Under the pieces are notes generated by a model, which did not search any database, was not told where the DNA came from, and saw nothing but the letters and a program-made list of their open reading frames with translations. Shown in pieces: positions 1 through 7,950 of a DNA stretch of 49,271 bases (the first letter of the stretch is position 1; every line of letters begins with the position of its first letter). A program made the position numbers and the translations under genes. Where the stretch lies: the NCBI GenBank assembly GCA_902623185.1, contig CACNSW010000011.1, forward strand, positions 1 through 49,271. Direction: 5' to 3'. The stretch comes from an uncultured SAR116 cluster alpha proteobacterium. GTDB taxonomy: Bacteria; Pseudomonadota; Alphaproteobacteria; Puniceispirillales; Puniceispirillaceae.

Positions 1-357
1 GACGTCATCCAGCAGCAGACAGGTGCCGCTGGTGGGAGCGTCACTCTGGGCAGCACACAGGATCGTAGACGCTCGCCACAGCTTTGCCTTCCCCAAATAC
101 TGCAGTGAGGCCGAGTGCAATGAGGTGCGGCACTAAACAAATGGCTCAAGCCACGAGTGCCAGATGGATGCGTCATCCACTCCTTCCGGCACAGTCTGCG
201 GGATCGCCTCCGTGCCATTGAATGCCCTGCCGACATCATCGACGCAATCGGCGGCTGGACCACCGAAGTTGTAGGCCATCAATTTGGCCAAGGACACAGC
301 CTTACCGTCATGCATGGGTGGATGGGAAGGCTAACGACCAATGTTCAAGAACCGTGA
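1..357 (+). pseudogene. tyrosine recombinase remnant, C-terminal half, frameshifted
   Basis: The left edge begins inside a decayed integrase. Frame 3 (about 21-126) reads RQVPLVGASLWAAHRI and then FAFPKYC, which lines up with LVPLIGASLWAAMRV and YAFPRYC of the intact recombinase at 1241-2365. A shift near position 125 then moves the match to frame 1, giving AALNKWLKPRV, the box II HSFRHSLRDRLRAIECP and GGW, with a stop at 355-357. The catalytic Tyr position of the intact enzyme (SSYG) reads GHQFG here, so this copy has Phe instead of Tyr and is frameshifted. It cannot encode an active recombinase. The 5' part lies outside the window. Assignment to the same family as the intact gene is direct from the shared peptide segments. 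Confidence 0.85.
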
Positions 358-360
358 TCC

Positions 361-375
361 ATGGAAACAGTCACT
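361..375 (+). repeat. isolated copy of the recombinase start box
   Basis: ATGGAAACAGTCACT, encoding METVT, sits 4 bp after the recombinase remnant. It matches the beginning of the intact recombinase at 1241 (TTGGAAACAGTCACT) and an isolated copy at 10761-10774 (TTGGAAACAGTCAG). A looser version, ATGGAAACCGTAAC, follows repeat copy A at 3308. The box has lost the rest of the gene here. It suggests that successive recombinase genes were inserted or deleted at this place, and it supports TTG 1241 as the true start of the intact gene. Confidence 0.5.
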
Positions 376-524
376 TGGATCATGAAATATAATCCCGAGA
401 TTGGTTCAACAAACATGGGTTACAAAAGTAGGCCAAGTGGATCGCCGGGTTGTAGTTGCTTTTGCCCAACACTTGTGCCATCTCAGGCGCTTATCAAAAG
501 ATTTGTAACCCTCAGGAGTATGTC

Positions 525-1169
525 TTGCTTGAGAGTTTTGTCACAGCGTTCATCATTTATTTTGTAGTTGTCGACCCAGTTGGAAACGCTCCAGTCTTTC
601 TGGCCGTCACATCGCATTTAGAGCGGGGAAGGAAGTTGCGTGTGGCTATTGAGGGTTCGGCGATTGCGACGGCTATTATGTTGTTTTTCGCACTTTGTGG
701 CGCTTGGGTTCTATCCTATCTGAAGATTTCTGAGGCAGCTTTTAAGATTGCGGGTGGTATAATTCTATTTCTCGTAGCGTTAGAAATGCTTGCCGCAAAA
801 AGACAACAACGCAAACGACATGAGAGCACCGGAGAACCCCTAGCGGCGTCGCCTGACACTGAAAATGACAATCCAGCAATTTACCCTCTCGCTATTCCAC
901 TGCTCGCTGGTCCCGCGGCGATCATGTCCGTCATTGTTGTAAATGCCGGTTTTGCCGGCGCACTAACAAGCACTATTATTGGTTACACCTCACTCTTGGC
1001 GGTGATGGTTGCGACTGGTGTAATACTTTGCCTGACCGTAGTGGCAGAAAGCTGGCTAAATGAGAGAGTAACTATGGTTTTCTCTAGAATAACAGCCATT
1101 GTCCTTGCTGGACTCTCAGTTCAATATGTCATCGATGGATTAACGTTAGTTGGATTAATTACTTATTAA
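525..1169 (+). CDS. MarC/NAAT-family integral membrane protein
   Basis: About 214 residues, the usual length for the MarC family of six-helix inner-membrane proteins. The family's function is unresolved despite its historical multiple-antibiotic-resistance name. Visible features are the N-terminal helix ending in the family motif VVDPVGNAPVFL, the IAGGIILFLVALEML helix, a charged cytoplasmic loop of roughly 30 residues rich in Arg, Lys and Glu, and the second-half motif YPLAIPLLAGPAAIM. The reading frame is open back to an ATG at 456, but TTG at 525 is preferred. It has AGGAG at 514-518 with six bases of spacing and puts the first membrane helix at the N-terminus, as in relatives. The gene lies between a recombinase remnant and an intact recombinase, so it may be island cargo. 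Confidence 0.85.
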   Translation: MLESFVTAFIIYFVVVDPVGNAPVFLAVTSHLERGRKLRVAIEGSAIATAIMLFFALCGAWVLSYLKISEAAFKIAGGIILFLVALEMLAAKRQQRKRHESTGEPLAASPDTENDNPAIYPLAIPLLAGPAAIMSVIVVNAGFAGALTSTIIGYTSLLAVMVATGVILCLTVVAESWLNERVTMVFSRITAIVLAGLSVQYVIDGLTLVGLITY

Positions 1170-1240
1170 ATTAGGTGAGAATTTTATTTTTCTGGGAAGG
1201 CTGATTGAAATACAAGCTCCTGTTCCAGAACGTTAATCGT

Positions 1241-2365
1241 TTGGAAACAGTCACTCATCTGTATCGCAAACGTGGCTTCTACTACTTCTGTAGGCGTGTG
1301 CCGAAGGCATTGCTGTCACATTATCCAAAGCCCCGCATCGTGGTGGCGTTGAAGACAAGGTTGTTCCGTGATGCCTTGAGACAAAGCCAAATCATATCCA
1401 AGAGACTGGATGACCAGTGGTTCCATATGCAGCTGGATGCGATGGGGCTAGATAATGTGCAAAGCAAGCTGTTCCAGCCTGTGAAGCCATCTGTACCTCT
1501 GATGTCAGAGGCGACAAGTTTCTATCTGCGATTGAAGGGCGATGGTAAGGACAAGGTCTTCATCCGTGCAGCCCAGCGCAATGCTGCGTCAGTGATTGAG
1601 GTATTGGGCGACAGACCCATCAATGACTATGCATCATCAGAAGCTGGCAAGCTGCGTGATGCGCTGCTGGACAGAGGCTTGGCAGTCACCTCCATCAAGC
1701 GGATGTTTGGTTCAATTAAAGCCATCATCAATTTGGCAATGGCAGAGCATGGCATTGAAGGGCGTAATCCCTTTGCCAGCATCTACATGCCCGATGAGAT
1801 GCCAGAGGAACGCCAGCCAATACCTCTGGATGCCATCAGACGTATCCAGCGTGAGTGCATGACCGTGGATGATGAAAACAGGTGGCTGCTTGCTCTCATC
1901 AGCGACACTGGCATGAGGCTATCAGAGGCTGCTGGGCTAGCTGTAGACGACATCGTGCTGGATACTGACGTGCCTCATATCAAACTCGTTCCTCACTGGT
2001 GGAGAAGGCTGAAGACAAAAGGCAGTGAAAGGCTAGTGCCGTTGATTGGGGCAAGCCTCTGGGCTGCCATGAGGGTGAACCAGCATGATAGTAGCTACGC
2101 CTTCCCTCGCTACTGTGATGGCAAGACATGCAATGCAAACTCAGCCAGTGCTGCGCTGAATAAGTGGCTGAAGCCAAGAGTGAACGAGGATGCCGTTGTG
2201 CATAGCCTTCGTCATTCCATGCGAGACAGGCTACGTGCAGTTGAATGCCCATCAGACATCATTGACCAGATAGGTGGATGGTCATCATCAACGGTGGGTT
2301 CATCCTATGGCAAAGGCTATGAACTGCCTGTATTGGCCAAGTGGATGAAAATGATGGAGTGCTAG
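1241..2365 (+). CDS. tyrosine recombinase/integrase, intact
   Basis: Site-specific recombinase of the phage-integrase family, 374 residues from TTG 1241. The N-terminus HLYRKRGFYYFCRRVPKALL is the short Arg-rich domain common in alphaproteobacterial integrases. It is followed by a SAM-like core-binding region and the catalytic domain. Catalytic residues are visible. Numbered from an upstream TTG at 1205, they are Arg238 in TGMR, Lys in RRLKTKG, His333 and Arg336 in HSLRH, and the nucleophile Tyr368 in SSYG. Start 1241 is favoured because the same start box recurs at 361 and 10761; no clear Shine-Dalgarno sequence precedes either start. The 3' end overlaps the convergent gene at 2362 by four bases. 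It is the only recombinase here with all catalytic residues and an open frame, so it could still be active. No att site was identified. Confidence 0.88.
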   Translation: METVTHLYRKRGFYYFCRRVPKALLSHYPKPRIVVALKTRLFRDALRQSQIISKRLDDQWFHMQLDAMGLDNVQSKLFQPVKPSVPLMSEATSFYLRLKGDGKDKVFIRAAQRNAASVIEVLGDRPINDYASSEAGKLRDALLDRGLAVTSIKRMFGSIKAIINLAMAEHGIEGRNPFASIYMPDEMPEERQPIPLDAIRRIQRECMTVDDENRWLLALISDTGMRLSEAAGLAVDDIVLDTDVPHIKLVPHWWRRLKTKGSERLVPLIGASLWAAMRVNQHDSSYAFPRYCDGKTCNANSASAALNKWLKPRVNEDAVVHSLRHSMRDRLRAVECPSDIIDQIGGWSSSTVGSSYGKGYELPVLAKWMKMMEC

Positions 2366-2961
2366 TGACTGGATGCAAACCTGATGGCATCTTCAAGCCG
2401 GTCATCGCCCCAGAATATCTCATTGCCGATTGAGAATGACGGCGCACCAAACACGCCTAGTTGCTTGGCTTCCTCCGTATTCGCTTCGTATATCTGTTGG
2501 ATAGTTGCATCGTCGGCCTGATGCATGATGTCATCATAATCAAGTTTCATAGTCTTGAGGCTCAGTCGTAGATTCTCCTCTGAGCCGGCCTCCATGCCCG
2601 ACACAAACCAGAGACGGTAGGTCTCCTCAAAATACTCCAGATATCTGTTCTGTTGGTTCAAGACGATGCCAACCTTGTTTGCTTGGTCGATTTCTTGCAG
2701 TGGATAAGGTGCTGGCAGTTTGGGTTTTGGCAAACCATACCAATCCGCTCGACGTTCAATATCTCGCCACATGTAATCCACCTTCGTTTTCTTTGACGGT
2801 GGAAATGGAATGTTGTCCATCGACCTCATTATGTCACCAATGCAAATAGGTCTAACCAAGAGGCTCAGACCCATCTCACGATGAATGGCATTGATGCGAA
2901 GTGCTGTCAGGTAACTGTAGGTGCTACCAATTGATAGCCAAGCTGTAATCGGTTGAGACAT
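2362..2961 (-). CDS. DsbA-family thioredoxin-fold protein, HCCA-isomerase/kappa-GST type
   Basis: About 199 residues. The N-terminal motif ITAWLSIGSTYSYLTALRI corresponds to the F-S-x-x-SYL active-site loop of 2-hydroxychromene-2-carboxylate isomerases and kappa-class GSTs, where a Ser replaces the DsbA Cys pair. The helical insertion contains KVDYMWRDIERRADWYGLP, a family signature. The C-terminal GVFGAPSFSIGNEIFWGDDRLEDA carries the cis-Pro loop (GAPSF) and the FWGxDR motif. These are glutathione-dependent isomerases or transferases in aromatic degradation, but the substrate cannot be told here. ATG 2961 is chosen because the nine extra residues of the longer frame match nothing in the family. 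It is convergent with the recombinase, and its 5' end faces repeat copy A. Confidence 0.82.
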   Translation of the reverse strand: MSQPITAWLSIGSTYSYLTALRINAIHREMGLSLLVRPICIGDIMRSMDNIPFPPSKKTKVDYMWRDIERRADWYGLPKPKLPAPYPLQEIDQANKVGIVLNQQNRYLEYFEETYRLWFVSGMEAGSEENLRLSLKTMKLDYDDIMHQADDATIQQIYEANTEEAKQLGVFGAPSFSIGNEIFWGDDRLEDAIRFASSH

Positions 2962-3064
2962 CCTGTACGTCACCTGAACTGTTAGCACATGAACATGCTT
3001 GAAAAGCAGTGATTAACTAACTACTTGAATCAAGGCGATTTAGGTCTGGTGAAACACAGAGATT

Positions 3065-3305
3065 GGCGCACCCGAGAGGTAAATGGTGCCTTACATGTGT
3101 ACCAGCTAGATGCCTTAATCTAAGCAGAGCCTAGAATCCCATTCATCACATGTGCAGTCAAGATGCATCAATGACCTACCCAGTGACCTATCCATTCAGA
3201 AATCTTCTGGTAATGGAAAGGACCTACTGTAGATACATGTATGTATAAGATGGTTAGGCAGGATGTGTATCCGCCGAAATGGATACTATATATTTTCTGT
3301 TAAAA
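3065..3305 (+). repeat. interspersed repeat of about 240 bp, copy A
   Basis: Begins with GGCGCACCCGAGAGGTAAAT and continues through AGCTAGATGCCTTAATC, CATTCAGAAATCTTCTGGTA and TACATGTATGTATAAGATGG. The same ordered blocks occur at 10812-11047 (direct) and 13415-13659 (inverted), and a worn copy lies at 20988-21235. Copy A carries a small insertion (CCCAGTGACCTATCC) relative to the others, and its far end is the most divergent. It lies between the start of the DsbA-like gene (minus) and a small plus-strand gene. No transposase is inside. Confidence 0.85.
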
Positions 3306-3417
3306 TGATGGAAACCGTAACTAAATAACACGTTTATTTCATTTAAAACCAATAATTCACAAAATGCTTATGCTCGAGCACTTAACGCCATTAAATTGGG
3401 CAGGATGGAGAAAAGAA

Positions 3418-3747
3418 ATGTCAAAAGTCAGCGCAAAACTAGTCAACTACACTGTGCAAACTTACATGAATGAAAGAGACATGAACTTCGCAGCCTCTCA
3501 ATGGCAGGAACGAAAAAAGGAATATCTCCCCCGTTTAAAAGTGGCTGGCTTGAAGAAGATGACTGGCATGAGAATATGGAACAAGGAGGGTGCGTTCTCA
3601 ACTGGCTGGGTCTTTGAGTATGAAAGTGAAGAAGCCTTTAAAAAATGTAGGCCAATTTGGCAAGAGATAGACCGTCTTGAACAGTCTCAATATCCATTAA
3701 AAACCCTCTCATTTCGGGGCGTGGTGATTTCTGAGGAAGAACTCTAA
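3418..3747 (+). CDS. hypothetical protein, about 109 aa
   Basis: I do not recognise this family. The protein begins MSKVSAKLVNYTVQTYM and is soluble, with alternating beta and helical stretches, a Lys/Arg-rich centre (QERKKEYLPRLKVAGLKKM), and GWVFEYESEEAFKKC followed by a short acidic tail. The length and the pattern (beta strand, helix, RxWNKEGAFSTGWVFEYES, helix) would suit a small dimeric alpha-beta-barrel (ferredoxin-like) fold, but that is inference. ATG 3418 is preferred over ATG 3364 because GGAG lies about eight bases upstream (3404-3413 region) and the first 18 residues of the longer frame look non-coding. The gene follows repeat copy A and precedes the membrane cyclase by about 240 bp. 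Confidence 0.55.
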   Translation: MSKVSAKLVNYTVQTYMNERDMNFAASQWQERKKEYLPRLKVAGLKKMTGMRIWNKEGAFSTGWVFEYESEEAFKKCRPIWQEIDRLEQSQYPLKTLSFRGVVISEEEL

Positions 3748-3987
3748 TTTTTGACCATTACAATGCGCAACTTCGTCAGTCTTTCACTTAATCCTGAATA
3801 GCACTTAACTGTCTCACCTAGACTGCATTAGCGATCTCCATAAGACACGTAACTATCATCACTTACCTTACCCCCATGCATGGTCCACTGGGGGTGTGTA
3901 GGTAGTATATTGTTGGGCTATTACACGAATGAGGTGAGAATTATTGCTTTGTTGTTGTGCGTTGAACTTTTCTAGTGTTCTATCAAA

Positions 3988-5199
3988 ATGAATGTCCAAT
4001 CAGAGATTTACACTTTGTTTCAACACTACTCAGATTTTTTCTTCAAACCACGAAAACGCTACCCCAAAAGCTGGAGCCCCGCTTTCGTTGCCATTCAACT
4101 TGGCTTCTTTGCTGGAGGTGTTGGTCTATTTGGGCGAGACGCCCTTCTGTTTCTAACAGTTCAGGATTGGAGTCTAATAGTTGGTTTTGAACTTGGATTT
4201 GCGGCCATAATTGGCGTTGGATTTTTGATGCACACCTGTGGTTATGCTCCAGCCGGTGTAATCACATCATGTTTGGCAGGGGTAGGTTCAGCTACGGCCT
4301 TCATTGTACTTCTGGGATGGGACACAATGTTTCATCTTTGGTACGTTAATCTTGCCGTTCTTCTGATTGCTGTGCCCTTAGGGGTGATTTTAAAAGCAAT
4401 TTTAGCTGGGCTAATTATCATTCTTTATGGAGGAATGTTTTTTTATTTTTTCAATCATGACGGTTACATCAATGTCCCACAAATCACCCTAAACCTTTTA
4501 GGGCTGAGTAACATTTTTGGAACTCTTTTAGTCTTGGGCATCCCAATGGGCATGTACTCAAAATTTCTTGTTGAAGAACGTGAAATTTCAGAAAAATTAT
4601 TACACAACATAATGCCAAAACAAATAGCTGAACTTTTGAAAAACTCCACAGAACCGGTGGCTCTAGAAAACCCCGATATTAGCGTCATGATGGCTGACAT
4701 TGTCAATTTTACATCATTTTCCGATCAAGTATCTGCAGAGAAGGTAGTTAGCTTGCTCAATAATATGTTTTCAAGGTTTGATGATGTTGTGTTGGAACAT
4801 AATGTTGAAAAAATAAAAACAATAGGTGACGCCTACATGGTTGTTGCTGGGCTTCCAGAGCCAAGAATAGACCACGCACAGGTTTTGGTAAAAATGTCAG
4901 CTAAGTTAATAGAAATTGCAGACGAGTATAATGATCATGAAGGAAATCCAATCCAACTTCGTATTGGGATACATTCTGGCCCAGCAGTATCGGGTGTTAT
5001 TGGGAAATCAAAGTTTGCATTTGATGTTTGGGGAGACACAATTAACACGGCTGCTCGCTTAGAAAGCAATGGGGAGCCCGGCAGGATCCACCTATCCAAA
5101 AAAACGTTCGATCAACTTCATAGCGATTTGGTTTCTGGTGCCAAAAGCCAGTCAGTTGATATTAAAGGTAAAGGCGTTATGAAAACGTATCTAATCTAA
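3988..5199 (+). CDS. membrane-anchored class III adenylate cyclase
   Basis: 403 residues. Residues about 30-195 form five to six hydrophobic segments, followed by a short linker (EEREISEKLLHNIMPKQIA) typical of the signalling helix before a cyclase domain. The catalytic domain runs from about 225 to the end. Metal-binding Asp237 (ADIVNFT) and Asp281 (TIGDAYM) are present. The adenine-selecting pair is Lys277 (KIKTIGD) and Asp346 (AFDVWGD), and Asn353 and Arg357 of the transition-state motif NTAARLE are in place. All residues needed for ATP to cAMP conversion are therefore visible, and adenylate rather than guanylate specificity is predicted. ATG 3988 is the first Met; no strong Shine-Dalgarno sequence precedes it. 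The membrane part probably senses an unknown signal. It lies next to an Atm1-type exporter and a second, iron-sulfur-linked cyclase. Confidence 0.9.
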   Translation: MNVQSEIYTLFQHYSDFFFKPRKRYPKSWSPAFVAIQLGFFAGGVGLFGRDALLFLTVQDWSLIVGFELGFAAIIGVGFLMHTCGYAPAGVITSCLAGVGSATAFIVLLGWDTMFHLWYVNLAVLLIAVPLGVILKAILAGLIIILYGGMFFYFFNHDGYINVPQITLNLLGLSNIFGTLLVLGIPMGMYSKFLVEEREISEKLLHNIMPKQIAELLKNSTEPVALENPDISVMMADIVNFTSFSDQVSAEKVVSLLNNMFSRFDDVVLEHNVEKIKTIGDAYMVVAGLPEPRIDHAQVLVKMSAKLIEIADEYNDHEGNPIQLRIGIHSGPAVSGVIGKSKFAFDVWGDTINTAARLESNGEPGRIHLSKKTFDQLHSDLVSGAKSQSVDIKGKGVMKTYLI

Positions 5200-5448
5200 A
5201 ACCCTACCCAAATGCTAACCAATTTTTTTACCCAAATACCCTCATCCGTGAGTTTCCAACATCACAAGAAACAATGCATCACAGACATGCCGTGTATGAC
5301 TCTTTTAGACTCACAGGCGGCCTCTGGCATTTTCTTGAATCAAGTATACGTCTGCCAACGTCAGAGAGCCTGTATGAGGCTTATACGAGGCTGTTATAAA
5401 TCTGGTTTTACTCAACTAACACACTTGGCTGATAAGTAATCGGATGGC

Positions 5449-7230
5449 TCAAGTTTCCTGCTCTGCGGATTGATGTGTCCATAGGTCGAGGTAACGACCA
5501 TTTTTCTCCAATAATTCACTGTGAGTGCCAGTTTCAACCACTACACCGTCCTCTAATACGATGATTTGATCAGCGTTCAATACCGTAGACAGACGGTGTG
5601 CTATTGTGATAACGGTTCTACCGTGAACTGCCTTTTCAAGAGCTTCCTGTATCTCGTGCTCTGTTTGACTGTCCAACGCACTGGTTGCTTCGTCTAAAAG
5701 TAGAATTGGAGGATTCTTTAAAAGTGCGCGCGCAATCCCCACTCGTTGTTTCTCTCCTCCGGACAACTTTAATCCTCGCTCACCAACGAGCGAGTCATAT
5801 TTCTTGGGCAGAGACATTATGAAATTATGAATCTGTGCGTCCTTAGCTGCTTTGATAATCTCAGAGTGCGTCGCACCTTCACGCCCGTAAGCAATGTTGT
5901 AGTAAATGCTATCGTTAAAAAGGACGGTATCCTGAGGAACAACACCAATTGCCTGATGCAGGCTATTCTGAGTGACATCACGCACATCTTGCCCATCAAT
6001 TAAAATAGCGCCCCCAGTCACATCATAGAAGCGAAATAAGAGCCGACCGATCGTTGATTTTCCAGAACCGGAAGGTCCTACAATCGCAGTTGTTTGTCCG
6101 GCAGGAATATTAATAGCTATTTCTCTTAAGATCTGTCGATCTGTCTCGTAGCAGAAACTTACTGCCTCAAGGGCCACGTGAGCCTTTGAGACATTCACGC
6201 TTGGCGCATTTGGCTTGTCACAAACCTCAGGTGGCTCATCGAGCAAGTCAAACATCTGACGCATGTCTACGAGTGATTGTCTGATTTCACGATATACTGC
6301 GCCAAGAAAATTTAGAGGAAAAGTGATTTGAATCATGTATGCGTTGACAAGCACGAAGTCTCCCACAGTCAGTTTGCCCGCCTGCACCCCAACTGCCGCA
6401 AGCAGCATCACAGTTACAAGACCAATAGTGATAATAATTACTTGGCCAAAATTGAGTAAAGCCAATGTATAGCTGGTTTTCAACGCAGCAGACTCGTAAC
6501 CAGCCATCGCTAGATCGTAGCGCGAGGATTCTTTTTTTGCAGCTGCAAAATACTTAACAGTTTCAAAGTTTAAGAGACTGTCGATTGCTTTTTGATTTGC
6601 ATCCGTATCCTGCTGGTTCATCTCCCGACGCAACTTCACTCGCCACTCTGTGACCCGGAAAGTAAACCAAATATAGATGCAAATCGTAGCGAACATGATG
6701 CCTATGTAACGCCAATCATCCAACTTCCAGAAAATTGCAGCTCCAATGAAAACCAATTCAAGGACCAGAGGCCCTGTTGAAAATACTAGATAGCGCAACA
6801 AGTATTCCACACCCTTAACGCCCCGCTCCATGATCCGGCTTAATCCCCCCGTTTTACGCGTGATGTGATAACGCATTGACAGGCTGTGGATGTGCTCAAA
6901 CGTTTCAAGCGCGAGCCTGCGGAGGGCCCTTTGTGCAACTTTCGCAAATAGGGCATCGCGAACCTGTTGAAAACCATTTGTCATAATCCGCGCACAACCA
7001 TACGCAACCGTGAGACCAATTGCACCAAGTGCAAATTCTGACAAACCGCTGCCAACGAGATCATCAACGGCCCACGCTTGTAGAATGGGAGCGAGTACCG
7101 CTATAAATTTGCTTCCCGCGAGTGCTAATAGTGCAAATACGACACGTGCACGAAGATCAAAATCACCAATCGGCCAAATGAAAGGCGATACACGTTTCAC
7201 GGTACGCAAAGCGGCTTGGCTTTCGTTCAA
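5449..7230 (-). CDS. Atm1/ABCB7-type ABC exporter (fused membrane and ATPase domains)
   Basis: 593 residues. The transmembrane domain spans about 20-320 and contains the Atm1-family core YHITRKTGGLSRIMERGVKG, TFRVTEWRVKLRREMNQQD and DSLLNFETVKYFAA. The nucleotide-binding domain has Walker A GPSGSGKST, the signature LSGGEKQRVGIARAL, Walker B ILLLDEATSALD and an H-loop in TIAHRLS. Relatives are mitochondrial Atm1/ABCB7 and the bacterial NaAtm1, which export glutathione derivatives or persulfides and are tied to iron-sulfur biogenesis and heavy-metal detoxification. The annotated start is TTG 7230. No ATG is available, the frame stays open upstream to at least 7320, and no good Shine-Dalgarno sequence was seen, so the start is uncertain. 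The next gene on this strand upstream is the iron-sulfur cyclase at 7951-9489, which could be functionally linked. Confidence 0.92.
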   Translation of the reverse strand: MNESQAALRTVKRVSPFIWPIGDFDLRARVVFALLALAGSKFIAVLAPILQAWAVDDLVGSGLSEFALGAIGLTVAYGCARIMTNGFQQVRDALFAKVAQRALRRLALETFEHIHSLSMRYHITRKTGGLSRIMERGVKGVEYLLRYLVFSTGPLVLELVFIGAAIFWKLDDWRYIGIMFATICIYIWFTFRVTEWRVKLRREMNQQDTDANQKAIDSLLNFETVKYFAAAKKESSRYDLAMAGYESAALKTSYTLALLNFGQVIIITIGLVTVMLLAAVGVQAGKLTVGDFVLVNAYMIQITFPLNFLGAVYREIRQSLVDMRQMFDLLDEPPEVCDKPNAPSVNVSKAHVALEAVSFCYETDRQILREIAINIPAGQTTAIVGPSGSGKSTIGRLLFRFYDVTGGAILIDGQDVRDVTQNSLHQAIGVVPQDTVLFNDSIYYNIAYGREGATHSEIIKAAKDAQIHNFIMSLPKKYDSLVGERGLKLSGGEKQRVGIARALLKNPPILLLDEATSALDSQTEHEIQEALEKAVHGRTVITIAHRLSTVLNADQIIVLEDGVVVETGTHSELLEKNGRYLDLWTHQSAEQET

Positions 7231-7386
7231 TTCAGATGCTTCTGTGATTTTTGGGGAGTCAGTGATTTCGATTTTCCTTTGATTTTCACTTCGTTTTAGT
7301 CTGCGTGGATTATAAATAGGCCGTGCTTAAGACATTTTTAAGAAGTCAAAACCTTTACAAAAAATTCTCGTGTTGGTTAACTGACA

Positions 7387-7465
7387 CCATAGCAATCTGT
7401 TTAACAGCACTTGTATTATAACCACTTCAAAGGGGATGAGCCCTGCCTATTTTTGGCTCAGATCG
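7387..7465 (-). repeat. terminal fragment of the 240-bp repeat family (copy E)
   Basis: CCATAGCAATCTGTTTAACA and the following CACTTGTATTATAACCACTT match the distal end of copy C (CCATAACAATCTGTGTAACA, CACATGTATAATACCTACGT). Similarity fades through GGGGATG and CCTGCCTA by about 7465. Only the distal quarter of the repeat survives. It sits about 160 bp upstream of the exporter start, so it could carry or disturb its promoter. Confidence 0.6.
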
Positions 7466-7526
7466 TCATTCGATCCCCGAGGGGGGAGGGGCAGGGTTAT
7501 TAGGCGGGGGTGCCTACGCCTTGAGC

Positions 7527-7810
7527 CTACAGCCAGACTTCTTCAGCAAACGCCAGCTGTTCACTTATATTGGCCATTTCCTGCCCTATTTCAGCGATTT
7601 TCTCAGCCGATTTGCTATCATGAAAGCCAGGCCGCAAACTCAAGTGCTGTCATGGTTTGAATTTTTGCTGTTTCTAAGTTTGGCATATTCAAGAATGTGC
7701 TCATGCTCCATAGGAAATAGGTGATCGACTACCAGCTCATGTACCCGAGTGAACTCAATATCGTTTATGGTCTCAGACTGACCGTTGCGGCATTTGAGGT
7801 GCCTGCCCAT
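7527..7810 (-). other. possible decayed coding region in a gene-poor stretch
   Basis: The stretch 7231-7950 has no convincing intact gene. On the minus strand a 56-codon frame (7640-7810) reads DIEFTRVHELVVDHLFPMEH and ILEYAKLRNSK before a TGA. Another frame ending at 7527 reads KSAEKIAEIGQEMANISEQL and then AFAEEVWL before a stop. The second peptide resembles the coiled-coil C-terminus of Uup/ABC-F ATPases, but that match is from memory and weak. Both frames have protein-like composition, so this may be gene debris in two frames. Plus-strand frames in the same place (7436-7724) overlap each other and look like shadows. Confidence 0.3.
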
Positions 7811-7950
7811 CTCCTGCTCGCATGTTCTGATCTGAGCCCCTAATTTTTAACAGGGCACTATAATCCTAAGGCGTTGGCTAAAGCCTCCTGCTTCTCCATG
7901 ACACAAATGACAAGAATGACAGGGTTTTTATAAACCTCTGGCAATTGTCC

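Noticed and set aside
5212-5439. 75-codon plus-strand frame after the membrane cyclase
   Set aside because: No ribosome-binding site, many Cys and Gln in a non-protein-like order, and no family; probably chance in a 250-bp gap.
7436-7724. Two overlapping plus-strand frames of 74 and 67 codons
   Set aside because: They overlap each other and the repeat fragment, have no ribosome-binding site, and the minus strand shows better coding signs.
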